Shown: positions 10,001 to 18,721, counted from the stretch's first letter. The stretch: DNA of 37,402 nucleotides from Jiangella anatolica (GCF_003236295.1 NZ_POTW01000068.1:1-37402); one strand, 5' to 3'. Notes: generated by a model not told the origin, from the letters alone. Numbers and translations are program-made.

Positions 10001-12780
10001 CGCTGCCGCGGGAACAGCAGCGTCGTGTCTTCGCCGGCCAGCGCCGGGATGCCGCCGGCGCCGCCGCCGTCGGTGTAACGGGCGTTGAAGATGTAGAAGA
10101 CGTTCATGTCCTCGCTGTGCCCGCCGCCCAGCGCCGTCTGCACCTGCCCCGTTCGCCCGCTGAACGAGTCGCCCGGGTGCGGGTGCTCGTCGTGGCCGAG
10201 AGCCGGCTGGATGATGACGTTCTCGTCGGCGATCTCGGTGTCCTCGACGTCGGTCACCTCGACGTCCCATGCGACGGTGTCGCCGAAGTCGAAGAACGCG
10301 CCGTCCGGTGGCAGGTCGAACTCCACCTCGGGCCGGGTGTTGCCGACGGTGATCGGCACCGTGGTCGTGCCGGTCTTGCCGGCCGCGTCGGTCACCGTGA
10401 GGCGGGCGTTGTAGACGCCGTTCTCGGTGTAGGTGAACGACGCCTGCGGCTCGGTCGAGTCGACGGTGCCATCGTCGGTGTAGTCCCACGCGTACGTGAG
10501 GGCCTCACCCTCCGGGTCCGTGCTGCCGGAGCCGTCCAGCTGGACCGCCAGCGGCGCGTGGCCGGAGTCGGGCGTCGCCGTCACCTGCGCCACCGGCGAG
10601 CGCGAGCCCGAGATGTAGTCGACGCGGTACAGGCCCGAGTTCGGGTTGTCGCGGCCGAAGCCGCCGCCCCAGTCGAGCACGTACATCGAGCCCTCGGGAC
10701 CGAACTTGGAGTCGATGGGCGCCATCCACTGCTCGCTCGGCGGCGGCAGGAACGGGTTCACCTTCTCGACGTCGCCGGTCTGCTCGTTCAGGTCGATCGA
10801 GTAGAGCCGGTTCTTCGCCCACTCGTAGAAGAACGGCTTGCCGTCGTAGTACTCCGGGAACTTGGTGTCGGACTCCAGCTCCGGGTCGTACTGGTAGAAC
10901 GGGCCGCCCATGGGCGCGAGACCGCCGCCGGCCGGGATGATCCCCGGCACCGAGGACGTGTCGTAGCCGTACCACATCTCCGGCGCCTGCACCGGCGGCA
11001 GCTCGGTCAGGCCGGTGTTGCGGACGGAGTCGTTGACCGGGTTGTCGCAGTCGAACGGCGCGCCGATGGTGACCGGGTTCGTCCTGTAGTCGACGTCCAG
11101 GTACGGCTCGTTCGGGCCGATGCACATCGGCCAGCCGTAGTTGCCCGGCTCCTTGATGAGGTTCCACTCGACCATGCCGGCCGGGCCACGGGTCGCGCTG
11201 TCGCTGCCGTTGTCCGGGCCGTAGTCGGCCAGGCCCACCCAGCCGGTCTCCGGGTCGACGGAGAACCGGAACGGGTTGCGGAAGCCCATCGCGTAGATCT
11301 CCGGGCGGGTCTTCTCCGTCCCCGGCGGGAACAGGTTGCCCTCGGGGATCGTGTAGCTGCCGTCCGGCTGCGGGGTGATCCGCAGCAGCTTGCCGCGCAG
11401 GTCGTTGGTGTTCGCCGACGTCGCGCGCGCGTCGTGGAACGTCCCCTCGCGCTCGGACAGCGGAGCGTAGCCGCCCGACGGCTCCGAGTGCGGGTTGACG
11501 TCGTCGCCGACGGACAGGAACAGGTTCCCGTCCGGGCCGAACGCCAGGCCGCCGCCGGTGTGGCCGGGCTCGTCGGGCAGCCGGCGGGCCGGCACCTCGA
11601 GGACGACGACCTCCGACGCGGGGTCGATCTGCGAGTTCGGGCCGACGGTGTACCGCGACAGCGTACTGATGAAGTTCGCCGGGTCGGAGTCGTTCGCGCT
11701 GGCCTTGGAGTGGTAGACGAACAGGTGGCCGTTGGTCTCGAAGTCCGGGTCCAGCGCGATGCCGAGCAGGCCGTCCTCACCGCCGGAGTAGACCGGGACG
11801 GTGATCGCCGTCGACGTGGTCTGGGTGGCCGGGTCGTAGACGCGGATCTGCCCGCGCACCAGCTCGGTGAAGAAGACGCGGCCGTCGGGTGCGACGTCGA
11901 TGGCGAACGGCGCGCTGGTGTTCTGGTCCAGCGGCACCTTCTCGTACTGGTCCCACACGGTGCCGCCGCAGTCGCCCTCGGCCACGCCCGCGGCGTACTG
12001 CACGCCGCCGACGATGTGCTGGACGAAGTCGGGCTCCTGCGTGTAGTGGGCGCCGAAGTGGCCCATCGCCGTCACCCAGGCGCGTCCGCCGTCGTACGGC
12101 TTGCACCACGAGATCGGGTGGTCGTAGCCCTGGGCGTTGCCGCCCGGGTCGTAGGTGGTCTCGTCCATCGTCGCCAGCACGTGCGCCGTGCCGCGGACGT
12201 TGGTGGAGAAGTTGTACCACTCGTCGGCGCGGGCCCAGCGCTGCGGCAGGTGCGTCGTCGACGGGTGGGTGCCGTCCTCGATGCGGACGGTGCCGGGCAG
12301 GCCCGGGCTGGTGCCGGTGGCCGCGTGGCCGGGCATCAGCGAGCCGATGAGGTTGTCCCACCAGGCGTAGTTGCCGCGCATGTCAGCGGCGTTGTGGATG
12401 GCGACGATGCCGCCGCCGGCCTGCTGGTAGCGCTCCATGGCGGCCTTCTCCTCGGCCGTCCACGGGTCGCCGGACGCCTGGAACATGACCAGCGCGTCGA
12501 AGTGGGCCAGGTCCTCGTCGTTGAAGATCGACGAGTCCTCGGTGTGCTCGGAGGTGATGCCGGCGGCCTCGAACGCCGCCTGCAGCACGGGCACACCCTG
12601 CGTGATCGCCTCGGTGTGCCGGAACTGGGTGGTCTTGGTGAAGATCAGGACGTGTGCAGCCTCGCCGTGCTCACCCTCGTGAGCGGTCGACGGCACTGCG
12701 GTCAGGAGTGGTATCGCTAACACGGCGGCGAGCGCCACGGCGATGAGCCGAGCCCATCGCTGGCGTAGTGCCACGATCAT
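7018..12780 (-). CDS. Secreted ThuA-GSDH protein with PKD, Ig-like and three ConA-like domains
   Basis: The protein has 1920 aa. The ATG at 12780 follows GGAGG at eight bases and starts a signal peptide (RLIAVALAAVLAIPLLTAVPSTAHE). Order: ThuA-like (41-263, HVLIFTKTTQFRH, GIVAIHNAADMRG); GSDH propeller (277-723, GEDGLLGIALDPDF, GHTGGGLAFGPDGNLF, FRNPFRFSVD, NYGWPMC); PKD (727-807); Ig-like (810-907); degenerate CBM6-like (917-1043); bacterial Ig (1053-1140); three related concanavalin-like, DUF1349-type repeats (about 1143-1332, 1353-1540 and 1557-1757, each with an AGL(L/I)V or AGLLM core and W..SNDG/SADG/SDGG strands); another Ig; and a C-terminal FIMAH-like helical domain. It aligns with the 1557-aa neighbour through the first six domains but lacks DUF1080. 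The His in GHTGGG matches the catalytic His region of soluble GDH-like proteins. It is probably an extracellular sugar dehydrogenase with glycan-binding modules. The substrate is unknown. Confidence 0.9.
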   Translation of the reverse strand: MIVALRQRWARLIAVALAAVLAIPLLTAVPSTAHEGEHGEAAHVLIFTKTTQFRHTEAITQGVPVLQAAFEAAGITSEHTEDSSIFNDEDLAHFDALVMFQASGDPWTAEEKAAMERYQQAGGGIVAIHNAADMRGNYAWWDNLIGSLMPGHAATGTSPGLPGTVRIEDGTHPSTTHLPQRWARADEWYNFSTNVRGTAHVLATMDETTYDPGGNAQGYDHPISWCKPYDGGRAWVTAMGHFGAHYTQEPDFVQHIVGGVQYAAGVAEGDCGGTVWDQYEKVPLDQNTSAPFAIDVAPDGRVFFTELVRGQIRVYDPATQTTSTAITVPVYSGGEDGLLGIALDPDFETNGHLFVYHSKASANDSDPANFISTLSRYTVGPNSQIDPASEVVVLEVPARRLPDEPGHTGGGLAFGPDGNLFLSVGDDVNPHSEPSGGYAPLSEREGTFHDARATSANTNDLRGKLLRITPQPDGSYTIPEGNLFPPGTEKTRPEIYAMGFRNPFRFSVDPETGWVGLADYGPDNGSDSATRGPAGMVEWNLIKEPGNYGWPMCIGPNEPYLDVDYRTNPVTIGAPFDCDNPVNDSVRNTGLTELPPVQAPEMWYGYDTSSVPGIIPAGGGLAPMGGPFYQYDPELESDTKFPEYYDGKPFFYEWAKNRLYSIDLNEQTGDVEKVNPFLPPPSEQWMAPIDSKFGPEGSMYVLDWGGGFGRDNPNSGLYRVDYISGSRSPVAQVTATPDSGHAPLAVQLDGSGSTDPEGEALTYAWDYTDDGTVDSTEPQASFTYTENGVYNARLTVTDAAGKTGTTTVPITVGNTRPEVEFDLPPDGAFFDFGDTVAWDVEVTDVEDTEIADENVIIQPALGHDEHPHPGDSFSGRTGQVQTALGGGHSEDMNVFYIFNARYTDGGGAGGIPALAGEDTTLLFPRQREAEFHDDAEGVTTGPSRDVEGHGTAIAGQDGAWASFDPVNLLNVDALVLRASSAAGGPIELRRDAPDGPLLGTGQVPATGAAYADVRVEVDDPGESFTLYAVFPGAGERRLNFIEADGKGAATTTKPEVAITAPTPADELELGEVRVTADASDAENTITQVEFFVGDESIGVDTSAPYEATWTVTEEQRYRLTAVATNDNGATTTSRIVQVEIGDLFGDWLTYSHANANGAFDRPDNNTWVIESGGGNMWQGTDEYSAVYLPGAAGATGDQWTATAKVVSQTNSNASAKAGLIVRNDVTQPGVSPGYAAMAMRAGLAYEWLRDSDGNGQLDASTSAGQHGYPAWVRIVRDGDQYTSYWSNDGETFTQVGEPVTLPGGAGVQDIGLAVTAHSGTARTTAVFTDFTLVDGLPGGGPDPEDPPVCLVTGTDQFDGDTLDESRWTTVRNADGLPVSVAGGGLVLPITNGDINEGVGGPISYVGQPTRDGAWTVETEVSVPHTREWQHAGLLMHGTDDDYVKLAFTRTSSGSRILEFQTEAAGTRTWHANVTLPADFPATAHLRLISDGTQVTAAYSADGTTWTALPGAAQVIDGSTIGLMAAGDTAAHSVNAVFDHFTITPDVEDNGEREPSDEFDGTAIDGCRWDAVVRYDSSKVSVADGQLRIQTQPGDINGPANEDPRNFILQQLPEGEEWTVETRLTPTMLHQWQLAGLLVYGGDDDYVKFDVVANNTAGAATNLRAEIVSEKGGQFGNGGNRSIDIPETSESGWFYLRLTRSGDTYAAEISDGGVNWTSLGDPVTNDAELTSFGLMAIGPQQTQPVTVAFDYFRVTTEQPDTTPPVITVEGVADGGSYDLATGLALSAAATDDVSGDVAVSLTLDGAAVQNPSTVTPQLGAHTLVATAVDEAGNAAETTVAFAVVATFDGAKALVQRYRADGTVQRSVATQMSTHLANAQRLAGTSGAAISLDRFEALAEGVTDETARGWLLAYADALRAQL

Positions 12781-12858
12781 CAGGGGTTCCTCCAGGGAAA
12801 GAGCGACTCTGCTACTCGAAACCCCGCGGCGTGCCGGCGCCAGCGGTTGTGCTGCTGC

Positions 12859-13722
12859 TCAGGAGTGCTGCGGTACCACTCCTCTCAGGAAGGCCAGGCC
12901 GTCGACGGCGATCGCGTCCTGGCTGGCGGCCAGCGGCCGCCAGATGGACGCCGCGGTGGCGATCGTCGCGTTGTCGGCGGTGAAGGACTCGATCACCAGC
13001 GGTCCGGTGTAGCCGGCGCCGTCCAGCGCCGCGAGGATCGCCGGCCAGTCGAGGTGGTCCGCTCCCGGCGCGCCGCGGTCGTTGGCGCACACCTGCACGT
13101 GCGCGATGCGGCCGGCCGCCCGGGCGATCGCGCCGGTGACGGACTGCTCCTCGATGTTCATGTGGTAGACGTCCAGCGCGAGGCCGATGCCGTCGGCCGG
13201 CAGCCCGTCGATCGCCTCCAGGGCCTGGTCGACGGTGTTGATCAGGCTGGTCTCGTACCGGTTCAGTGGCTCGACGGCGACAGTGACGCCGGCGGCGCGG
13301 GCGTGCTCGACCACCGGGCCGAGGCTGTCGCGCAGCTCGGCGTAGTGGCCGGCCCGTTCGGCCGGCGTCATCCGCCAGGTCCGCCCGACCGACGCGTACG
13401 CCGGCCCGGCGATGGCCGGCGCGCCCACCGTCGCCGCGACGTCGACCACGTGGCGCAGGTAGTCACGGGTGCGCCCGACGGTGTCCGCGTCAGTGCCGAC
13501 CAGCTCGCGTCCGTCGCCCATGACCAGCGCGACGGCCGCCGTCAGCCCGTGGTCGCCGAGGACCTTCGCCGCCTGCGCCGGATCCCAGTCGCCGGGGTTC
13601 TCGACCGGCAGCTCGACGACGTCGAACCCCCAGCCGCTGATCCGCGGCGCCAGCTCGGCCAGTGCGGCGTCGGTGAGCGGCGACGTCCACACCCACGTGT
13701 TGACCCCGAAGCGTCGGGTCAT
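12859..13722 (-). CDS. Sugar isomerase/epimerase, TIM barrel (tagatose 3-epimerase-like)
   Basis: The protein has 287 aa. The ATG at 13722 is preceded by GAGGAG nine bases upstream. The single xylose-isomerase-like TIM-barrel domain spans almost the whole protein (MTRRFGVNTWVWTSPL start). Metal/catalytic residues fit the D-tagatose/D-psicose 3-epimerase pattern: Glu in VAVEPLNRYET, Asp and His in LALDVYHMNIEE, His in AHVQVCANDRG, Glu in LVIESFT. There is no signal peptide, so it is cytoplasmic. It lies between the ABC binding-protein gene (a hairpin intervenes) and the 1920-aa secreted protein (78-base gap, no obvious terminator), and is probably co-transcribed with the latter. Relatives paired with Gfo/Idh/MocA enzymes act on 3-keto sugars (epimerisation, isomerisation or beta-elimination). 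A plain ketose epimerase is the alternative. Confidence 0.88.
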   Translation of the reverse strand: MTRRFGVNTWVWTSPLTDAALAELAPRISGWGFDVVELPVENPGDWDPAQAAKVLGDHGLTAAVALVMGDGRELVGTDADTVGRTRDYLRHVVDVAATVGAPAIAGPAYASVGRTWRMTPAERAGHYAELRDSLGPVVEHARAAGVTVAVEPLNRYETSLINTVDQALEAIDGLPADGIGLALDVYHMNIEEQSVTGAIARAAGRIAHVQVCANDRGAPGADHLDWPAILAALDGAGYTGPLVIESFTADNATIATAASIWRPLAASQDAIAVDGLAFLRGVVPQHS

Positions 13723-13747
13723 CGGTCGAGGCTCCTCTCGCGGGGGT

Positions 13748-13791
13748 CCCGCCGGTCACCGGCACGCTGCGGCGTGCCGATGACCGGCGGG
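13748..13791 (-). terminator. 20-bp hairpin between binding-protein and epimerase genes
   Basis: CCCGCCGGTCACCGGCACGC (13748-13767) pairs with GCGTGCCGATGACCGGCGGG (13772-13791), 19 of 20 bases, loop TGCG. It lies 13 bases past the stop of the substrate-binding protein and ends 25 bases before the epimerase start. It may partly terminate the transporter transcript or protect its 3' end. Confidence 0.7.
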
Positions 13792-13804
13792 TGGTCGGGA
13801 TGGG

Positions 13805-15037
13805 TCAGCGGTCCTGCCAGGCCGACGGGAAGCCGGGCAGGTCCTCGCCGCCGAACTTGGCGTAGTGCAGGCTCGGCATGTCGGCGTTGCGCTCGAGGAA
13901 GTCGTCGCGGTCGGCCTCGGTGATCTCGTCCTGCGGCAGGACCCACTCCGACGGGACCTGCTCACCGGCCCAGATCATGGTCGCGGCGAGGATCGGCGTG
14001 CGCCACTGGAAGTTGGAGTACACGGGCGCGACGGCGGTCATGCCGGTCTCCTGCCACTTGCGCAGGAAGCTCAGCTCGTCCTCGCCGACCATGACCGGGT
14101 AGTCCTTGCCGCTGTCCTCGAACGCCTCGATGGCCGCGACGGCGCCGTCACCGGCGTCCATCCAGATGCCATCGACGTCGCCGCGCTGGAGGTACTGCGT
14201 GACGAGGTTCTTGATCTCCGCGCCGTCGCCGCCGGTGAACTCGTCGCCGAGGATCTCCAGCTCGCTGTCGGCGAAGATCTCCTGTGCCGCCGCCCACCGG
14301 TTCTCCAGCACGTCGACGCCGGGCAGGATGCGCAGCGCCAGCACCTTGTCGCCGGGCTCCAGGTTCTCGACCAGGAACTCCGCGCCGTCGGCGCCGTAGG
14401 CGTAGCCGCCGATGGGGTGGATGAACGTCACCATGCAGTCGGTGTTGACGCCGCGGTCGAACACGATGACCGGGACGCCGCTGGCGCAGGCCGCCTCGAC
14501 CGCCGGGGTGAGGGTGGCCGTCGTCGACGGCGAGATGATGATCGCGTTGCAGTCGCCGGCGTCGATGAACGCCTGGATGTCGGAGATCTGCTTGTTGTCG
14601 TCGTCCGCGGCGTCGGAGACGCGGAACTCGCCGATCAGACCCTGCTGCTGCAGCACCTCGACCTGCTGCTGCATGGTGATCCAGCCGGTGACCCGCCACG
14701 GGTTGCTGACCGAGGCGTTGGAGAAGCACAGCGTGTTGCCGTCCTGCGCGAACTCCGCGGTGTCGACGTACTCCGGCTCGATCGCCTGCAGCCACGGCGT
14801 GGCCGGGTCGCCCTCGGGCGCGATGTCACGCTGGGCGAGCTGACGGTCGTAGTCGGCGCGGACGAAGAACTCGCCGTCGGCGGTCTCCTCCTCCGGTTCC
14901 TCGCCCTCGGCGCCCGGGTCCCCGGCCGCCTCGGTCTCCTCGGGCGCCGTCGTGTCGGCCGGCTCGTCGGTGGTGCAGGCCGCGAGCATCAGGGCCGCGG
15001 CAGCCGCTGCCGCCAGTAGAGCGCGCGTAGTGCGCAT
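13805..15037 (-). CDS. Sugar ABC transporter substrate-binding lipoprotein
   Basis: The protein has 410 aa. The ATG at 15037 follows an AAGGAGGGGG ribosome site. The lipoprotein signal is MRTTRALLAAAAAAALMLAAC, with lipidation predicted at the Cys of LAAC. An acidic linker (Glu/Asp/Thr rich, about 22-55) tethers the binding domain to the membrane. The rest is a periplasmic-binding-protein type I fold (ribose/xylose class; ISDIQAFIDAGDCNAIIISPST, GVPVIVFDRGVNTDC, DGIWMDAGDGAVAAIEAFEDSG). It delivers a sugar to the permeases encoded just upstream; the gap from the permease gene is 29 bases. The rare acidic linker and the two CAxxGVPV/DGIWMDAG elements are normal for this class. The substrate cannot be read from the sequence. 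Confidence 0.93.
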   Translation of the reverse strand: MRTTRALLAAAAAAALMLAACTTDEPADTTAPEETEAAGDPGAEGEEPEEETADGEFFVRADYDRQLAQRDIAPEGDPATPWLQAIEPEYVDTAEFAQDGNTLCFSNASVSNPWRVTGWITMQQQVEVLQQQGLIGEFRVSDAADDDNKQISDIQAFIDAGDCNAIIISPSTTATLTPAVEAACASGVPVIVFDRGVNTDCMVTFIHPIGGYAYGADGAEFLVENLEPGDKVLALRILPGVDVLENRWAAAQEIFADSELEILGDEFTGGDGAEIKNLVTQYLQRGDVDGIWMDAGDGAVAAIEAFEDSGKDYPVMVGEDELSFLRKWQETGMTAVAPVYSNFQWRTPILAATMIWAGEQVPSEWVLPQDEITEADRDDFLERNADMPSLHYAKFGGEDLPGFPSAWQDR

Positions 15038-15066
15038 CGTTCCCCCTCCTTGGGTGACGATCAAGA

Positions 15067-16116
15067 TCAGGACTGCGTTGCAGGTTGGGTTGGGACTTCC
15101 TGGTGGTGCCGGGGACGCGCCCTCTCGCGCGCCGCGTAGGCGACGGCCGCGATGATGATCACGCCTTGGACCGCCGGCCGGATGGTCGACGGCATGCTCA
15201 GCTGGTTGAACAGGACGAACAGGGCCTCGAGGGTGAGCGCGCCGGCCATCGCCGCGACGACCGAGCCGCGGCCGCCGCCGAGGACCACACCACCGAGCAC
15301 CACCGCGGTGATCGCGGTGAACTCCAGGCCCTGGCCCACCTGGGCCGTCACACCGGCGTAGCCGCCGATGAGGATCGCGGCGAGGGTCGCCGCCACGCTG
15401 GAGATGACGAACGCCAGCGTGCGCACCCGCCAGACCCGGACGCCGGAGAACCCCGCGGCGCGCTCGTTGTCGCCGGTGGCCATCAACGTGCGGCCGTACG
15501 AGCTGCGCATGACCGCCACGGCGATGACGATGATCCCGATCAGGATCAGCAGCGCGTAGGGCAGTTGCCGTACGACCGACATGTCGATGCCGCCGCGTCC
15601 GGGCTGGCGGAACGCCTCGGACAACGCGCCGGTGGGTGCGCCGCCGGTCCACAACCGGATGGCGCCGTAGAGCACCAGCATCATGCCGAGCGTCGTGATG
15701 AAGGACTGCACCTTGAGCAGCGTCGTGATCAGCCCGTTGACCAGGCCGACCAGGATGCCGAAGCCGACCATGAGCAGGATGACGGGGACGGTGCGGCCGT
15801 CCTCGCCGTCGATCAGCGCCGCGGCGATGACCACCTGCGCGCCCACCAGCGAACCGACCGACAGGTCGAACTCGCCGGAGACGATGACGAAGTACTGGCC
15901 GATGGCCAGGATCATCAGCGGCGCGGCCTGCTTGAGGAAGGCCATCAGCGATGGCGGCTCGGCGAAGCTCGGGTTCACGATGAAGATCGCCGCGAACACG
16001 ACGATGAGCAGGGCGAACACGGTGGCGCTGCCGCCGCCGAAGACGCGGGCGAGCAGGTCGGCGGCGCGGGCGCCGGTGCCGCGCTGCGGCGGGGGCTGCT
16101 GCGTGGTGACGGTCAT
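15067..16116 (-). CDS. Sugar ABC transporter permease (BPD_transp_2 family), second
   Basis: The protein has 349 aa. The ATG at 16116 overlaps the upstream permease stop by ATGA, and GGAGG precedes it, indicating translational coupling. It is a hydrophobic protein with roughly 8-10 membrane helices, beginning FALLIVVFAAIFIVNPSF. Family hallmarks are the cytoplasmic loop (SFITTLGMMLVLYGAIRLWTG), GEFDLSVGSLVG near the N terminus, and NERAAGFSGVRVWRVRTLAF before a later helix; this is the RbsC/XylH type. It forms the heteromeric channel with the other permease (16113-17213). The C terminus is basic and polar (about 25 residues). Confidence 0.92.
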   Translation of the reverse strand: MTVTTQQPPPQRGTGARAADLLARVFGGGSATVFALLIVVFAAIFIVNPSFAEPPSLMAFLKQAAPLMILAIGQYFVIVSGEFDLSVGSLVGAQVVIAAALIDGEDGRTVPVILLMVGFGILVGLVNGLITTLLKVQSFITTLGMMLVLYGAIRLWTGGAPTGALSEAFRQPGRGGIDMSVVRQLPYALLILIGIIVIAVAVMRSSYGRTLMATGDNERAAGFSGVRVWRVRTLAFVISSVAATLAAILIGGYAGVTAQVGQGLEFTAITAVVLGGVVLGGGRGSVVAAMAGALTLEALFVLFNQLSMPSTIRPAVQGVIIIAAVAYAARERARPRHHQEVPTQPATQS

Positions 16117-17213
16117 CGGGCGCCTCCCTGGCCGGCCGGGACGGGGTCGCCGGGCGCGTTGTCCGGCGGGGCGCCGGGTGGCGCGGACCCGCCGCTGCCA
16201 CCGTCGCCGCCGAACCTGATCCGGCTGGCCCGGCGGTCCAGCTGCCGGCGGGCGTAGATCGCGACGGCGGCGACGATGATGGTGCCGCGCAGCACGTCCT
16301 TGAAGAACGGGTCGATCGCGAGGATGTTGAAGACGGTGTCCAGCACGGCCAGGATCAGCACGCCGGCGATGGTGCCGCCGATGCCGCCGCGGCCGCCCAT
16401 GAGCAGCGTCCCGCCGAGCACCACGGCCGCGATCGACTCCAGGTCGTAGCCGGAGTTGTAGACCAGCGCACTGCCGGTGCCGAACCGGGCCGCGATCAGC
16501 AGGCCGGCGATGCCCGCGGCGACGGAGCAGAGCACGTGCGCGGTGACCAGCACCCGGCCGGTGCGGATGCCGGACAGCCGGGCGACGTCCGCGCTGCCGC
16601 CGACGGCGAACATGTGGTAGCCGGTGCGGGTCCGGCGCAGGAACAGGATGCCGGCGACCGCGACCAGCAGCATGACCAGCGTCGACACCGGCACCGGGCC
16701 GATGCGGCTGAAGCCGAACTGCTGGAACGAGCTGGGCACGTCGCCGGCCGGGCCCTGGTACTCGGTGTCCAGGTAGCCCTTGATGATGAGGCCGACGCCG
16801 AGTGTCGCGATGAACGGGTTGACCTTCAGCACCGTCACGATCAGGCCGTTGCACAGCCCGATCCCGCCGGCCACCAGCAGCACGGCGCCGATCGCCAGCG
16901 GCACCCGCGCGGGGTCGCCGTTCATCGTCGTCGCCGCGATCAGGCTGCTCAGCGCCATCACGTAGCCGACGGACAGGTCCAGCGACCGGCAAAGGATCAC
17001 CAGCGTCTGGCCGATCGCGACGAACCCGAGCAGGCTGGATCGGCTCAGCATGTCGCGGATGTTGGCGATGCTGAACAGGTTCTGGTCGTCCAGCGCCACC
17101 AGCACGGCGCCGATGACGACGACCGCGGCCAGCGCCAGCCACACCAGCTCGGTGGCGCCCAGCCGGCGGCGCGTCGTCCGCCCGGTGCCGGTGACCGCGA
17201 CCGCGCGGCTCAT
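16113..17213 (-). CDS. Sugar ABC transporter permease (BPD_transp_2 family), first
   Basis: The protein has 366 aa. The ATG at 17213 overlaps the ATPase stop by ATGA, so I chose it over longer frames, which lack protein-like sequence. The family signs are CRSLDLSVGYVMALSS, FIATLGVGLIIKGYLDTEYQG, and GGSADVARLSGIRTGRVLVTAHVL, followed by GYDLESIAAVVLGGTLLMGGRGG. About eight helices are visible. The C-terminal 40 residues are Gly/Pro-rich and disordered, as in many actinomycete homologues. Two different permeases with one double ATPase resemble the YtfT/YjfF or AraH-like arrangements. The sugar is not identifiable. Confidence 0.92.
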   Translation of the reverse strand: MSRAVAVTGTGRTTRRRLGATELVWLALAAVVVIGAVLVALDDQNLFSIANIRDMLSRSSLLGFVAIGQTLVILCRSLDLSVGYVMALSSLIAATTMNGDPARVPLAIGAVLLVAGGIGLCNGLIVTVLKVNPFIATLGVGLIIKGYLDTEYQGPAGDVPSSFQQFGFSRIGPVPVSTLVMLLVAVAGILFLRRTRTGYHMFAVGGSADVARLSGIRTGRVLVTAHVLCSVAAGIAGLLIAARFGTGSALVYNSGYDLESIAAVVLGGTLLMGGRGGIGGTIAGVLILAVLDTVFNILAIDPFFKDVLRGTIIVAAVAIYARRQLDRRASRIRFGGDGGSGGSAPPGAPPDNAPGDPVPAGQGGAR

Positions 17214-18721
17214 CGCTGCTCCTCGTGGCCGGTGGCCAGTGCCATCACGCTCTCCTCGCTGATGTCGCCGCTGCCAGCAGTCAGGACACCCGCGACGCGG
17301 CCGTCGCGCAGGACGACGATGCGGTCGGCCATCCCGAGCACCTCGGGCAGCTCGGACGAGATCATCAGGATCGCCACGCCCTGCGCGGACAGCTCCCGCA
17401 TCAGCGTGTAGACGCGTTCCTTCGCGCCGACGTCGATGCCGCGGGTGGGCTCGTCGAGCACGATCACCTTGGGCTCGGTGGCCAGCCACTTGGCGAGCAC
17501 GACCTTCTGCTGATTGCCGCCGGACAGGAACCGGACCTCCTGGCTGGCGCCGCGCGAGACCAGCTCCAGCGACGTCAGGATGCCGGGGATCCGCCGGGTG
17601 CCCTGCTTGACCCGGCCCGGCAGGACGGCGTCGAGTACGAGCCGGGCGTTCGCGGCGATGGACTGGTTGAGCACCAGGCCCTCGCCCTTGCGGTCCTCGG
17701 TGACCAGCGCCAGCCCGGCCCGCACCGCCTGTCGCGGCGTGCGCGCGGTGAGCGGGCGGCCGTCCAGCCGGACGGTGCCACGGGTGAACCGGTCGACGCC
17801 GAACAGCGCGTGCGCGATCTCGGTGCGCCCGCTGCCCTGCAGCCCGGCCAGCGCGACGATCTCGCCGCCGCGGACCTGCAGGTCGATGCCGTCGAGCTGC
17901 TCGTTCCCGCCCTGCTGGATCTCGAGGCGGACGTCGCCGGTCTCGGAGCCGGGCAGCTTGTCCGGGAAGAAGCTGGAGATCGGCCGGCCGACCATCTTGC
18001 GGACCAGCTCGTCCGACGTGATCTGGCTGGTCGGGACCGTGTCGACCAGCGAGCCGTCCTTGAGGATCGTCACGCGGTCGGACAGGTCGAAGATCTCCTT
18101 GAGCCGGTGCGAGACGTAGAGGATGGCGACGCCGCGCTCCTTCAGCTGTGCGATCAGGCGGTAGAGCAGCTCCACCTCCTCGTCGGCCAGCGCGGCGGTC
18201 GGCTCGTCCATCGAGATGATCCGCGCGTCGTAGGAGAGCGCCTTGACGATCTCGACGATCTGCTGGCCGGCCACCGACAGCGACCTGACCCTGGTCTCCG
18301 GGGTGAGCCAGGTGAGGCCGAGGTCGTCGAGCAGTGCCGCGGTGTCGGCGTTCATCCTGGCGGCGTCGACCAGCCGGTTGCGCCGCGGCTCCCGGCCGAG
18401 GAACACGTTCTCGGCGACGGTGCGCTCCGGCAGCAGGTTGAACTCCTGGAACACCGTCGAGACGCCGGCCTGCTGGGCCAGTAGCGGGTGCTCGAACCGG
18501 ACCTCCTGGCCGTCCAGCTCGACGGTGCCGCCGTCGGCCTGGTAGACGCCGGCGAGGATCTTCATCAGCGTCGACTTGCCGGCGCCGTTCTCACCGATCA
18601 GAGCGTGCACCTCGCCGGCGCGCAGGTCGAGGTCGACGCCGTGCAGCACCTGGACGCCGAGGAACGACTTCTCGATCCCGCGCATCCGCAACAGCGTGGC
18701 GGTGGCGGTGCCCGTACTCAT
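17210..18721 (-). CDS. Sugar ABC transporter ATP-binding protein, two cassettes
   Basis: The protein has 503 aa. The ATG at 18721 overlaps the oxidoreductase stop (ATGA). Cassette 1 (about 10-245) has Walker A GENGAGKST, a degenerate signature LSVAGQQ, Walker B IISMDEPTAAL and the H-loop VSHRLKE. Cassette 2 (about 255-500) has a Walker-A-like GLQGSGRTE in which the usual Lys is Arg, signature LSGGNQQK and Walker B VIVLDEPTRGID. This asymmetric pattern is normal for the MglA/RbsA/XylG family, which powers uptake of monosaccharides. No transmembrane segment is present. It is the energy subunit for the two permeases that follow. Confidence 0.95.
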   Translation of the reverse strand: MSTGTATATLLRMRGIEKSFLGVQVLHGVDLDLRAGEVHALIGENGAGKSTLMKILAGVYQADGGTVELDGQEVRFEHPLLAQQAGVSTVFQEFNLLPERTVAENVFLGREPRRNRLVDAARMNADTAALLDDLGLTWLTPETRVRSLSVAGQQIVEIVKALSYDARIISMDEPTAALADEEVELLYRLIAQLKERGVAILYVSHRLKEIFDLSDRVTILKDGSLVDTVPTSQITSDELVRKMVGRPISSFFPDKLPGSETGDVRLEIQQGGNEQLDGIDLQVRGGEIVALAGLQGSGRTEIAHALFGVDRFTRGTVRLDGRPLTARTPRQAVRAGLALVTEDRKGEGLVLNQSIAANARLVLDAVLPGRVKQGTRRIPGILTSLELVSRGASQEVRFLSGGNQQKVVLAKWLATEPKVIVLDEPTRGIDVGAKERVYTLMRELSAQGVAILMISSELPEVLGMADRIVVLRDGRVAGVLTAGSGDISEESVMALATGHEEQR

